Shown here: in pieces, positions 54,101 to 64,000 of the stretch
How positions within the stretch are numbered: the stretch's first letter is position 1
How the letters are laid out: each line of letters starts with the position of its first letter
Origin: Proales similis
Taxonomy: Eukaryota > Rotifera > Eurotatoria > Ploima > Proalidae
Direction: 5' to 3'
Assembly (NCBI GenBank): GCA_019059635.1
Contig: JAGVRJ010000007.1
Location: 1,860,001-1,924,000 of the forward strand
DNA length: 64,000 nt
Notes under the pieces: generated by a model
What the model was told of the DNA's origin: nothing
Databases searched by the model: none
The model's input: only the letters and a program-made list of their open reading frames with translations
Position numbers and translations under genes: made by a program

Positions 54101-57100
54101 TACAAAACGAACACTTTCAGACCGGAGCCGAGTCAGACGTGCGCGTGCTCAGACTGAGAAGTAAATTCTTTTTGCGCAATCAGACCAGCTTGGACATGCG
54201 CATGCACGTTTCAAATGGCATTCAGGCAACACCGCCTGACTTTGCCGAGTATATTTGGACTGGGCCGGGCGAGTCCGATTCAATCGCTTGCGTGGCGAGT
54301 CAGCATCAAGCGTTGTTGGATCCAGAATTGGTCGACGCTTTTTTCATGAGCCAAGAGCTCTTTTTCCTCAACGTGTACGAGCCGATGAGTCAAAGCACCG
54401 TTCAGTCCAAGCCAATAATCCTGCACTTGAGCGAGCGGGCTCTGAAACAAATATCCGGGTCGGTGAGCGACGACTTGCTCGTTAGCCGGCAGTGCTTTTC
54501 TCTTTTCTCAAACGAATCAAGCAGAGCGTTTGTCTGCTGTCAGAAGCTGATGGTAGAAGACGGTCGACTCATTGTGACCATTCAAGAAGATAAATGCCAT
54601 CTGGCCTCAATCGAAAACACTCTCGACCATGCGGTATTTGTTTGGCCCCGCGTCAGCAGCAAGTTTGTTCTGGAGCATTACGTCAAAAGCCTAGAGCCGA
54701 TTTGCCAGTCGAAATTAGAAAAGCTTCTGCCTGATAAAAAGAGTGGCCTAGCCCAGGATTTGTTCAAGCCAAGCTCTCGTCTGTTTAGTCACTTGATTCC
54801 GGCCAAGTCGCGATTCTTCTTCAACTACGATTTCGTCGGCACAAATCAATTTCCGATCGACAACTTGAGTCAGCAAGTCTACTTCATGTTCGGTCGGCAA
54901 ACAGGCGAAGCGATCGATTTCAACGCGACACTTTGCCGAATGTACGAACGCGAGCCGACTTTAATCGAACTGGGCGACAAGCGATTTTTCTATTCTGGAT
55001 CGGCTCAAATCAATGACGAACAGACTTCTCCGATTAGCAGATTTCTAACTAAAACTGGCGTTATGGAGAATAGCGTACCCAAATCGGCATTAGGCTACGA
55101 AATCGGATTTAAAGTCAATCGGTTGACGTTTGCGTTCAACGACGACTTTATGAGCGATCACAGGCAAACAGAAATACTTCGTCTGACCATCGACGACATT
55201 AAATGTCGCCTTGAGAGCAACCAATCAGAAATGAGCTTGAACGCCTCGTGTCATCACATCCAGCTTGACAATCAGCTGTACGATTTCGAAGAGCAAGGTC
55301 ACAATTACGAGTTTCCGGTCATATTCATTCCGTTTGAGAAAAAAGCGAGTCGAAACCGCGACCAAAACCAACCGCTGGCCAGTCGCTTCGACTCATTCGA
55401 CTCTCTAATTGGATATTGCAGACAGAACACTCTGGGCGATGTGGAAGCCTTTCTCGTCTTGAAAATTACTTTCTTGCCCAACGAATTCAAGCCCGTCGAT
55501 ATAGAGGTCACTTTGAGGAAATTCGAAATTTACCTCGAAGATGTGCTCATCTACAACATGATCAGCATTTTGCTCGACTTCATCGGACCGATTGGTGGCC
55601 ACGGTGAGACAAAGATGCGTGACTTGAGCATTGAGCAAAACATCGACTCGCTGAGCATTCTCGCGCGTCCGGCGTTAAGTATTCGCCGCTTGAAGATAAA
55701 CAAGATTGAGGCCCTGGTCAGTCTGCAGGCGTCCTTGAGAGTTTACCTGGCCACGTACAAAATGCCGATCCTGTTTGACCAGTTCGAAATCTACGGCTTT
55801 CCGCGAAGTGTCATGTCCACGCCTCAGATCGTCCGTCTGCTGAGCAACCATTATTTAACTTCGCTGCTGCTCAGAGCCGGTTGGCTACTCGGCTCGCTGG
55901 ACGTGATCGGAACTCCGACTGCGTTTATTCAGCAGGTCAGCAACGGCCTCTACGACTTTCTTCGTCTGCCTTACTCTCACATACGAGAGTATGGCCCGTC
56001 TGGACTAGTCCATGGACTGAGCGCAGGGTCTCTTTCGCTAGTGAGAAGTCTGAGCGCTGGAACAATTACTTCGGTGACCTCGTTTGCAGCGTTCGTGTCT
56101 AGAAACATGGACCTGCTCTCACTGGACCCAGACCATTTGGCCAGACAAGAACATTTTCGACACAGTTCTAAAGAATCGTTCAGCGTTCTTCAGCTCTCAT
56201 CGAGTTTTATAATCACGATCATGGGCGCTATCGGAGGCCTGGCCGAACAGCCTATACAATCGATTCAAAACTCGAACAATATTGTGCTGGGCGTGAGCAA
56301 AGGAATTCTGGGCCTTGTCACCAAACCAGTCGGCGCGGTGGCCGAACTAGTCAATCAAACGGGCCAGGGAATATTGCGGATCACGGGAGAGAATCGCGCG
56401 CCTTCAAGTGAGCATCGACTCGAGCAGCGATCGATTAACAAACCGTTCTCGCGCTACCCGATTTCAATCACGAAATTTCTCTGGAAGCTGATTGCCACAA
56501 ACGAAACCGTTTACATGATGATCGAAGCGACGTTCAACAACGATCAGCAAGTGGACACTTTCCATTTGACCGAATGCTATCTGGTCCTAACCGATCAAAT
56601 TTTGTACATGATCGATAAAAACGAAGATATGCTGCTTCGGGCGTTCTACTTGAGTCAAATAGAGATGAAGCTTGAAACAGGCCAAGACGAATCGGCACCT
56701 TCTATGTTGATTGTGTGTCTCCATTCGAATCAGAATGCGGCCGCAGAGGCCAAACGGCTAGAAGAAGAGCGAATGCTCAAGTTTCTGCAGGCCGAGTCGC
56801 CCAGCATGCTCTGCCGCTCCAACAGCGAATCTGTGTCGGAGCAAAGTTTTCGAGCCAAGTGCCGTTCTCATCGCTTCTCTGGACTGCGGGCTCAACTTAT
56901 CGACGAACTGTTATGCACCTGCGGCTCAACGGTCGCCCTGCTGAATAGATCTGATAAAGACATGTCAAATAGGCACAGGCGAGAAAAGTCGTTCTACGAA
57001 TTTGCCAAAAAGCCGGCCTCTTCTGGCCAAGTGTGCGGGCCGCTTGATCTGAGCTCACTCGGCAATCACCAGAAGCGTTTGTTTTTTTATGTTGATCCTC

Positions 57101-57174
57101 GCATCTCGTTCAATATAATTAGTTTGTTCACTTCTCTTAAGCGTCGAACTCTCAACAAAGAATTTCAGTTTTAG
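45188..57174 (+). CDS. VPS13B: Vacuolar protein sorting 13B (COH1), bridge-like lipid transfer protein
   Basis: Exons 45188-46552, 46623-46827, 46886-47250, 47307-47465, 47527-47657, 47730-47977 and 48044-57174 give 3867 residues (human 3997-4022). The chorein-type N-terminus is specifically VPS13B-like: LESYLTPWLLGYL, FQLSLWGGDAVF, GVVHELRIRVPWT, EPVVVTINTLE, FVEDDMVLSVNMKSAECYSVNGLW, DWLSWAWSYVP and RFGAIFMDSYD. The C-terminal part has GPSGLVHGLSAGSLSLVRSLSAGT and the GILGLVTKPVGAV region, the conserved ATG2/VPS13 C-terminal segment, followed by a PH-like end. VPS13 proteins are long hydrophobic-groove rods that move lipids between membranes; VPS13B acts at Golgi and endosomes. Six short introns lie in the first 2.9 kb, then one 9131-nt exon carries the remaining 3043 codons. 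A long S/T-rich insertion lies around residues 940-1040. Confidence 0.95.
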
Positions 57175-57336
57175 ACAACTTATTTATTCGACCGTCAATA
57201 ATAACAAGCGCCAGATAAAATTTTACTTGCTTTGTTGTTTCGATTGTTCTTGTCTCAAACTGAGCTTCGGAATTCAGTCCGAAGCTTAATTGCATTCAAT
57301 CTGTTTTCTCTTCTTCTAATTCGCCTTGTCCAGGCA
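57175..57336 (+). promoter_or_regulatory. VPS13B-VPS33A spacer with perfect hairpin and acceptor-like site
   Basis: A 162-nt gap between same-strand genes. It contains a perfect 9-bp inverted repeat, AGCTTCGGA at 57263-57271 and TCCGAAGCT at 57278-57286, with a 6-nt loop. A pyrimidine-rich acceptor-like sequence ends in CAG at 57331-57333, three nt before the VPS33A ATG. There is no canonical AATAAA; only weaker AT-rich variants are seen. Confidence 0.5.
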
Positions 57337-59776
57337 ATGGCAACTGCCTCTCATCTGTCCAGCGACCGCGTCAATCTGTACGAGCTGCGTGAATGGCTAA
57401 GACGGGAGTTTTTGAGCTTTTTCGAAGACATGTCCGGCAAAAAGGTGAGAAATTTGAGGCTCTTTGCTAACTGGCGACTTGATTTGGCAATCGAACGCAA
57501 ACAAAGTGCATTGTCTGGGACTACGACCTCACTCAACCTCTGGGACTGATCACAGACTATAAAGTGCTGAAGGTTTGAGCATTGTCAGTGTCTGCATCGG
57601 CTGTTTGTCTAATCGTGAGTGAATAGGAACGAGGCGTCGAGAAAATGATGAACTTGAGAGAAATGAACGCATTGAAGAAGAGAGACGTGCCGGACTATCC
57701 GAATATTGTGTTTGTGGTCAAGCCCAAGCTCGAGCTCATGGACCTGATAGCTGAAAGCATTCACAGTCTGTAAGTAGCCTTGCGAGAATTTTTCTTTTGA
57801 ATATTTACGAGTTTGCTCAAGAGAGAATGACCTCAAGAACGAAATTGTTCAATTTCACGTGATATTCGTGCCCAAGAGCAGTCATTTGTGCGAGAAAAAG
57901 CTGAAGGAACTTGGCGTCTACGGCTCATTAAAAGGCAGCATAAAAGAATACTTTTTGGACTTGATGCCGCTCGACTACGACCTGTTGAGCATGGAAGATC
58001 CGAGTCTGTTTCGCGACTCTTTCCTGTACAACGATTCGACCAACATGCACAGCATTGCCAAAGCATTGATGACCCTGCAAACTCTGTACGGAATCATTCC
58101 GAACATATTCGGAAAGGGCAAGTTCTCCAAAGTAAGCTCGGTCAACCGGTCACCACTGAAGCTAGTTCTTTTAAATCGCACTCGATCAGATTATTGCCGA
58201 ACATTTGCTAAGAATGAGACGGGAAGTGCCGCCCAATTTAGAAACACAGCTGGCGCCCAAAATCGACAATCTGATCCTGATCGACCGCTCAGTTGATTTC
58301 ATAACTCCGATGATGAGTCAACTCACCTACGAAGGGCTGATAGACGAGCACCTCGGCATCAAATACAGTATGCGTTTATTGTTCAAAACTGAAAGCGCTC
58401 GGTCGATCGAAATTTTTTCAAAAGCTCAAGTTGACATTCCAATGGACAAGGTCAAGTCTCGCACAGAAATCAGCTCCAAAGTGAGCGTGGTCGAAATGAA
58501 AAAGTCAACAGTTATCCTCAACTCGGCAGACAGCTTGTTCAGCGAATTGAGAGACAGAAACTTTCATTCAATAAACCAAGTGCTCAGTCGAACAGCCAAA
58601 GAGCTTCAGCAAGCAAATGAGGTTTCTCCTGTCACTCGCTCGTTGTCATCTGTGCCAAAGCTTATTCTCTTCTTTCAAAGATGAAAAATCGCCTGAAGAG
58701 CGTCAGCGAGATTCGTACGTTCGTGGAGAAGACTCTCAAAACGTATCAGGCAAAGAAGACATCTCTGGAGAATCGTAACTTTTCACAATCGTAACTTTTG
58801 TGCAAGTCTGTGCAACTCAACTCGGTAGATATGAACTTGGTTGAGATTCTACGCGACATTACGGTCGAGGACGACTTTTTTGACAACCTGCGCTGCCAAA
58901 ACGAGCTGCTCGCCGGCCTGTGGCAAGACAAGCCTTGCAACTACATAATCGCTTGCATCAGCCGTCTGGAGGACATGCGAAAAGTAAAAATCAAAAACTT
59001 GAATTTTTGATTGACAAGCAAGTGAAACGTTTTATTTCAACTCAAGGTCATTCGTCTGATCTGCATCCACTGCATAACCAATAACGGATTTAAACCGCAA
59101 CTTCTCGAAGCCTACAAGCGTGAATTTATTCGGGTAGCTTATTTTGCCGATTCTGTTCAAAGCCTCCGACCCTGAGTTCATCTGTTGTGCGAATCGGAAG
59201 GCCTATGGACTCAAGCACTTGGGCCTTATGACCGCACTGGAAAGAGTCGGCCTTTTGTTTGCTCAGAATCAAAAAGTCTACAACGCTGTGAGCCAAAAAT
59301 TCAATTTGATTGTCGACAGTGTGGACGAAGAGAATCCGAATGATATCGCCTACGTCTACAGTGGATACGCGCCGCTGTCTATTCGTTTTTGCCAAATGTT
59401 GACCAAGCCGAACTGGCGCTCGTTTGGCGATCAGTTTGGACTGCTGGCCGGCGAGTTTGTCGAAGAGCAGCAGAAAACAGTGTCGTCAGCGGCCAGAATT
59501 AGGCGAAATTCAAACAGCTCGTTGAATTCGGTTCAATCTAGTCAGAGCGGTGAGCAGAAAATGACTTTGGTCTTTTTCGTGGGTGGATGCACGTACGCAG
59601 AGATCAGCGCTCTCCGCTATCTTTCAAGTCTGAACGACGGTGAGCACCTAGTTTGCCTTAAATTCAGTTTTGACAATTTCAGTTAATCAATTACTCTGTC
59701 AGGCTACAGTGAGTTTATAGTGGGCACAACCTGCCTCATAAATGGAAACCAGCTCATATCCTCGCTAGTTGATTGA
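57337..59776 (+). CDS. VPS33A: VPS33A, Sec1/Munc18-family subunit of HOPS/CORVET
   Basis: Eleven exons: 57337-57444, 57507-57572, 57627-57769, 57822-58131, 58190-58367, 58425-58621, 58681-58774, 58829-58983, 59047-59133, 59201-59639 and 59703-59776; 616 residues (human 596). Diagnostic blocks: LSSDRVNLYELREWLRREF, CIVWDYDLTQPLGLI, VFVVKPKLELMDLIAE, FVPKSSHLCEKKLKELGVYGS, ALMTLQTLYGIIPNIFGKG, LILIDRSVDFITPMMSQLTYEGLIDE, NSADSLFSELRDRNF, IAYVYSGYAPLSIRF and LVFFVGGCTYAEISALRYL. VPS33A binds SNARE bundles and promotes fusion of late endosomes, autophagosomes and lysosomes. VPS33B was considered, but the C-terminal FFVGGCTYAEI and start motif fit VPS33A better. Intron 58368-58424 is 57 nt, in frame and stop-free. 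A possible poly(A) signal is at 59983-59988. Confidence 0.93.
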
Positions 59777-61094
59777 GATTAGCGTCAAAAGCAGAGCGGT
59801 GCGAACTGAATGCCTCCAGGCAGGTCGGCTTAGCTCTTTCTAGTCGCTTTTTTGAATTCATTTCAATTTTTCAGCCTAAATTTGCTATTCACTTTTATCT
59901 CCGCCACAACCCTCTCGCTCTCTTTCTATTTATCTCTTTTGTTTTCTAATCTGCGGCGCCAGGAGAAAGCGGCCGCAATAGCAATAAAAACAAATTCGCA
60001 TTCGAATATTTGAGTTCAAAACGAGGCGAACTAGTAATTAGCAGCAAGACAGAGAGTCCGATGGGAGTTGACAATCGAGTAGAAAATGGGCGCATGTGTG
60101 TGGCAAGTCCACGGACCTGGCCAACGAAAGTACACGATGCATTCATGGTCTATTGGGCTTAAATCCGCGCGGAACGGTTTAAAATGAGCAAAACAACGCG
60201 AATCTAGTTTATTTGATCGAGCGGGGAATTAGAGGCGTCGCCGGCTCGTACACGCTAGGCATGCATGATCTAGGACCACCAGTTCTGGAGGCGAAAGGCG
60301 CAACGCTGTCAAAAATCGCCTCCAAACGTATAATTAGACTTAATTGCGCGGCCTATTTCCTGACGATTTTACTTTTTGTTTCGGCCAGTCGCAAAAGCCA
60401 GTAATTAGCATTCGGCTGCGCTCTTCTTTTTTTTTACCTCTCGTCAGCAGTAAACTGAACACAAGACGAGATCGGAAAGTAAAAATCTTGATGCAGCACG
60501 CGTATTCATTACCAACGCTTGCACTTGCGTGTTCTCACACGAATCACGTGACCGAATGAATTGAATACGTTAGGTTGGCAGCCGTTTATTGGACCTGACT
60601 GAGGGAGGCTTTATCTTGAGAAAAATCTTTCCAGCTCCAGACAAGAGCAGAGAATGAAGGGGCGCTGAAATTAGCCAACAATCTGTAATTAATGACGGCC
60701 TATCGATTTCCAACGCACGTGCGCTCAATTGTTCTATGATCGATCAGGCGAGCGAAGACTTTGTAACAAACGATTTAGATTGTACAAGCTCCGTGTTGGT
60801 CCTTGTTCGTCTTAATCGTCGCTTCCCCCCCCCCCTCCTCCTTTTGTTCTCTTCGCAATCGAGCTCGTTTCAAAGGGCTCGTATTTCGATCAGCAAGATT
60901 TTACTCGACACGCGCTATTAGACATGTAGCGAGCGCGGCGATCGAGTAGACTTGCGTCTGTTGGATTCATCGATTTGTGACCAGAGGCAGTCAATCGTGA
61001 CAGGGATGATTAAATTCTGATTTATCAAGCGCTGCCAGCTCTAACTGAGATAAGTTCGAGACACAATAGAGAAAGAGGGACGGGCAAGATGGAG

Positions 61095-61113
61095 CGAGAG
61101 AGAGAGAGAGAGA
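61095..61113. repeat. (GA)n microsatellite
   Basis: A continuous GA dinucleotide run in the 3' non-coding stretch. Confidence 0.9.
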
Positions 61114-62706
61114 TGAGGAGAGAAAATGAGAGGCCAAAAACAACATCCACAACAATGAGCGGATTATAATCGATATGCATCATTTGGTTCAAATGACTTC
61201 TTGTGATTTGACTTTTAATTAAAACTCGATTGTACGCGCTGTGATGAGTAGGACACGGCTCAATTCGTTCGACAGATCCAGTTAAGAGCTGCTCATTGTT
61301 ATCGACACTGGCAAAGATAGGCAGACGGACAGGCAGGAGGTCCGTATCATCATCATCACCCAACAGCGCATCGCTCGGCCCCGAAACAAATTAGAAACGC
61401 GCAACAACAAAATTTAATTAACCCAAAGGATGAAGAGGCCCACCTTCTGGCTCTGCGCGTGAGTCTGACTAAGTGCGTGAGCTGTGTTGGACGATAACAA
61501 TGTTGGAAAATTCAAACTGGGATGAGCCCAAGCTGTGTCCGGTTTATCTATACGCCTCGAGTTAAGCGCCCGGAACAAGCTGTCATTTGGCAAATACGAG
61601 GAAAGCGATGATTTACGATGCTTATCTAAAGCTTGCTTCACTCAAAAGATTTTTATCTTTTTTCTTCGAAAAATGGCATTTCTTTTTTTTTTCGTCTTTT
61701 TGTTTGTTTGTTTTCCTATCTTAACTGGAAGCTAAACTAACGGCGGTTAATGAGAGCTCTCAGTCTCTCTCTCTCTTGTCTCTGAGTGGTGCCCTGTCAA
61801 AACTGATCAGACCAGCAGGCATGTTCCGGTTCCGAACAATCTATCCTGTCCCCGGCTTCGACTCTTTCCCGGAGACCGGAGGTGGCCTTCTCACGTAGTC
61901 TGTGGGCAAACGAGCTTTTGATTTCGTCGGCCGCCAGCTCCAGAGTTGATTACTCGGCACCAAATTCGAATTTGATTAGCTTAGTTCAGGAAATCGAGGT
62001 CAGCACGAACTGTGTGCAGGAAATGAAAATCGCGTGAAACTCGATTCAAGCCGCTGTTCAAAATCTAATTAGAAGTGCTATCATGCTGTTTGAATTTGAT
62101 TCACCTTACGAGCACTCTTGAACTTTATCTCTTGTGGCACGATTCTTCTACTACATCTGGACTGCTGAAAAGAGAGCGCGCGATTGGCCCGGCCTCGAAT
62201 GGGAATAAATCATCACGCATTTCGGTCCAATCGAGATAAGAGAGAGAGCGAGAAGGAGTTGAGTGATGCTCTCTCTCTCCCTCTCACTCTATGCCTGGCT
62301 CGCTGGCGCTTGTCCGTCAACAGCTCTTGCGTTCCCAATCGTGCCTCACGAAGCGCGCCTCATGATTTATTAAGTACACGAGAAGTAGTCGTCGCGAAAT
62401 TAATTAATTTCGCTCGAGCGCCTGAGAGTGATTAGAACAAGTCGAAGCACTTGACTCGGCCTGCTTCAATCCAATCTGAACCTTTCGATCGAGTCTAGCA
62501 ATAGCTCGATTGCCTCTGTGATTTGCACAGCACACGCCATCTGCTCTGATTTATTAGCCCAGTCAGAGGAGTCCAAAACTTGACGCAAACTGCACCTGCA
62601 GGCTTGAAGAAAATTGCATAAAAACGCGTACTGGGGTGCAATATTGAAAATCGGTCATTTCGAAGAACAAATCCGGTTGGACCGGAAGAATTAGAGCGAC
62701 AAATAC

Positions 62707-62725
62707 AGAGAGAGAGAGAGAGAGA
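62707..62725. repeat. (GA)n microsatellite
   Basis: A continuous GA dinucleotide run in the 3' non-coding stretch. Confidence 0.9.
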
Positions 62726-63980
62726 TAGAGGAGGGGGAGAGAAAACGCCTCTGTTAGGGCACTGATTGATTGATTGAGCCCAGGACACGATTGACAAGAG
62801 AGAAGGCCGTGGTCTGGTCAAATAGAGTTTGATTGATGGCTAACAGAAAAGCAGAGCCAAACTGGACAGGCAGCATTGTATTGGCCGCGCGGACAAAAGG
62901 AAATTGAAGACCGCTGTTTGTTTAGGCGTTTAATAAATAAATATATGAAAAGTTTGATTGATGCGTTCATATGTGGTGAACTTGGCTCGTTTGTGTGTGT
63001 GTTTGTGAGCGATCCATCTAACGTCGGCTCTATTTTAAGTGTTGCAATTGGCCTTGCAAAATCCGAACGGTAAATAGGCCGAGCAGCAGCAGCAGCATGA
63101 TCGCCTCATCATAATCCATTGTGTTCAATTGTGTCGGCCTTCTCTATTTGGTAATCGATCCGCTCGAGCCCGCACTCATTGGCCAATATATATGGAAATT
63201 TAGAGAAGCAAGTGAATGTCTTTTTGTTCTAATTAGAGCGCAAATATTAAACGGATCGCGTTTAGGCGAGCTTAGAGCACCAATATTGAATCTTTGTGTG
63301 TGTGTTTTTTCGTTATTTGAAGTCGGCGATCTTAAGACCGCTGCGGGGCCGACCGTATGCTAAATAAATTAATCGGCTGCCAATGGCCCTAAGAAGCACC
63401 TAAAATACTGAATTTACAATTCAAAGAGCACATTTGTTCAACTTTATTTGACTGAATGCTTCTCCGATTTCAATGGGCACCGGTGCGTCCCTTAGAAGAG
63501 GACGATCAGCCGACACTAGCCGGCCGCCAGGCGATCAAAATATGCGCAATAATTTTGCCTCAGTGCTCATCAGAGTTTATTCACTTGAGTGAGAATTCAG
63601 CTGAGCATTCCGACAGAACGAGCCGGTTTGCCGCGTGCATATCGCCAAGTTCAATGTACTCCTCCGTTCCCTAATAGACTGATAATTCTGCTTCATGAGA
63701 AGATTGGCATTTCCTTGCCGACTGACTCGTCCGTCGCTCAGGGAATAGGAGCAGAGGGACGGCTCAAATGGGCTCCAACTAGACGGCCGTAATTATCAGT
63801 CGAATGCTGGACATATTTATGCAAATATTTGCGTAGCCAATCTATTACGGCGGACAGCATTCAACTTGAGTGTTTGATATTCAAATTAAAAGTGAATTAC
63901 AGAGCGAAAGTATTGTGCCTGTCTAAATTCCAATCTGAAAAAATAGACGAGTAAAATACAGAGCAAATGGAGGGCATATA

Positions 63981-63994
63981 TTCTCTCTCTCTCT
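63981..63994. repeat. (CT)n microsatellite
   Basis: A short TC dinucleotide run at the edge of the window. Confidence 0.8.
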
Positions 63995-64000
63995 GGACAG

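Larger units (their letters stand above)
59777..64000. other. Long non-coding stretch, no gene seen
   Basis: 4.2 kb, unusually long for this window. Many short open frames occur on both strands, but none has splice-supported continuation or recognisable protein character. It contains (GA)n runs, a C-run near 60827-60836, several homeodomain-like TAATTA sites (for example about 62400-62408) and repeated GA/CT dinucleotide tracts. It probably includes the regulatory region or a large first intron of a gene beyond the window. Confidence 0.5.

Noticed and set aside
1-64000. tRNA or rRNA genes, CRISPR arrays, bacterial operons
   Set aside because: No cloverleaf with B-box, no rRNA blocks and no regularly spaced repeats were noticed. 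The DNA is clearly intron-bearing eukaryotic sequence.

Overview
This window is eukaryotic nuclear DNA from a small-genome invertebrate animal. Genes are split by many short GT-AG introns (mostly about 45-80 nt), intergenic gaps are often only 85-500 nt, and AATAAA-type poly(A) signals follow several stop codons. The gene set is metazoan: a class B neuropeptide receptor, an i-type (destabilase) lysozyme, an InaF-motif protein, a neuropeptide precursor and UNC93/SLC22 transporters. Several genes belong to motile cilia or axonemes (DNAAF3, CFAP184/CCDC96, AK7). An i-type lysozyme, an RFamide ending of the NPF kind and retained motile-cilia genes together point to a ciliated protostome, most likely a spiralian with a compact genome. 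That placement is inference. All multi-exon models below were spliced by hand by following reading frame and GT-AG sites, so individual junctions may be off.

Layout. 0-5.5 kb: last exon of an unidentified gene, an SLC22-type transporter with very long loops, and an InaF-motif protein. 5.7-9.4 kb: a TFIIIC 90-kDa-type subunit (GTF3C4) and a small CENP-V/GFA-fold protein. 9.4-11.8 kb (minus): an 11-exon class B GPCR of calcitonin/DH31-receptor type. 13.2-16.2 kb (minus): three consecutive intronless single-pass membrane proteins that I cannot name. 17.8-20.7 kb: a minimal SprT-domain (SPRTN-like) protease sharing a divergent promoter with DNAAF3. 20.8-26.8 kb (minus): mitochondrial alanyl-tRNA synthetase, a CD225/dispanin protein and CFAP184. 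27.5-32.0 kb: cysteine dioxygenase, then RNase P subunit RPP30 and Rab escort protein packed head to tail on the minus strand. 33.4 kb: a short peptide precursor whose intron splits the arginine codon of a C-terminal RF-GKR, as in NPF/NPY genes. 34.2-37.2 kb: adenylate kinase 7 in 13 exons, followed by a possible Tc1/mariner end. 37.6-42.8 kb: an MDM1-like or otherwise unknown protein, an UNC93A-type protein, an i-type lysozyme with a 24-nt exon, and a small unknown protein. 42.9-45.2 kb: isobutyryl-CoA dehydrogenase (ACAD8) and complex I subunit NDUFA2. 45.2-59.8 kb: VPS13B, with a single 9.1-kb last exon, followed after 162 nt by VPS33A. 59.8-64 kb: no gene seen.

Functionally the window is mostly housekeeping: endolysosomal membrane traffic (VPS13B, VPS33A, Rab escort protein), RNA processing and translation (RPP30, AARS2, GTF3C4), mitochondrial metabolism (ACAD8, NDUFA2, CDO1-linked sulfur metabolism) and cilia. 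Two neuropeptide-signalling genes are also present. Nothing suggests horizontal transfer. The most notable items are the NPF-like precursor, the cluster of three unnamed membrane proteins, strong splice acceptors directly in front of several start codons, and the intron-poor 3' part of VPS13B.
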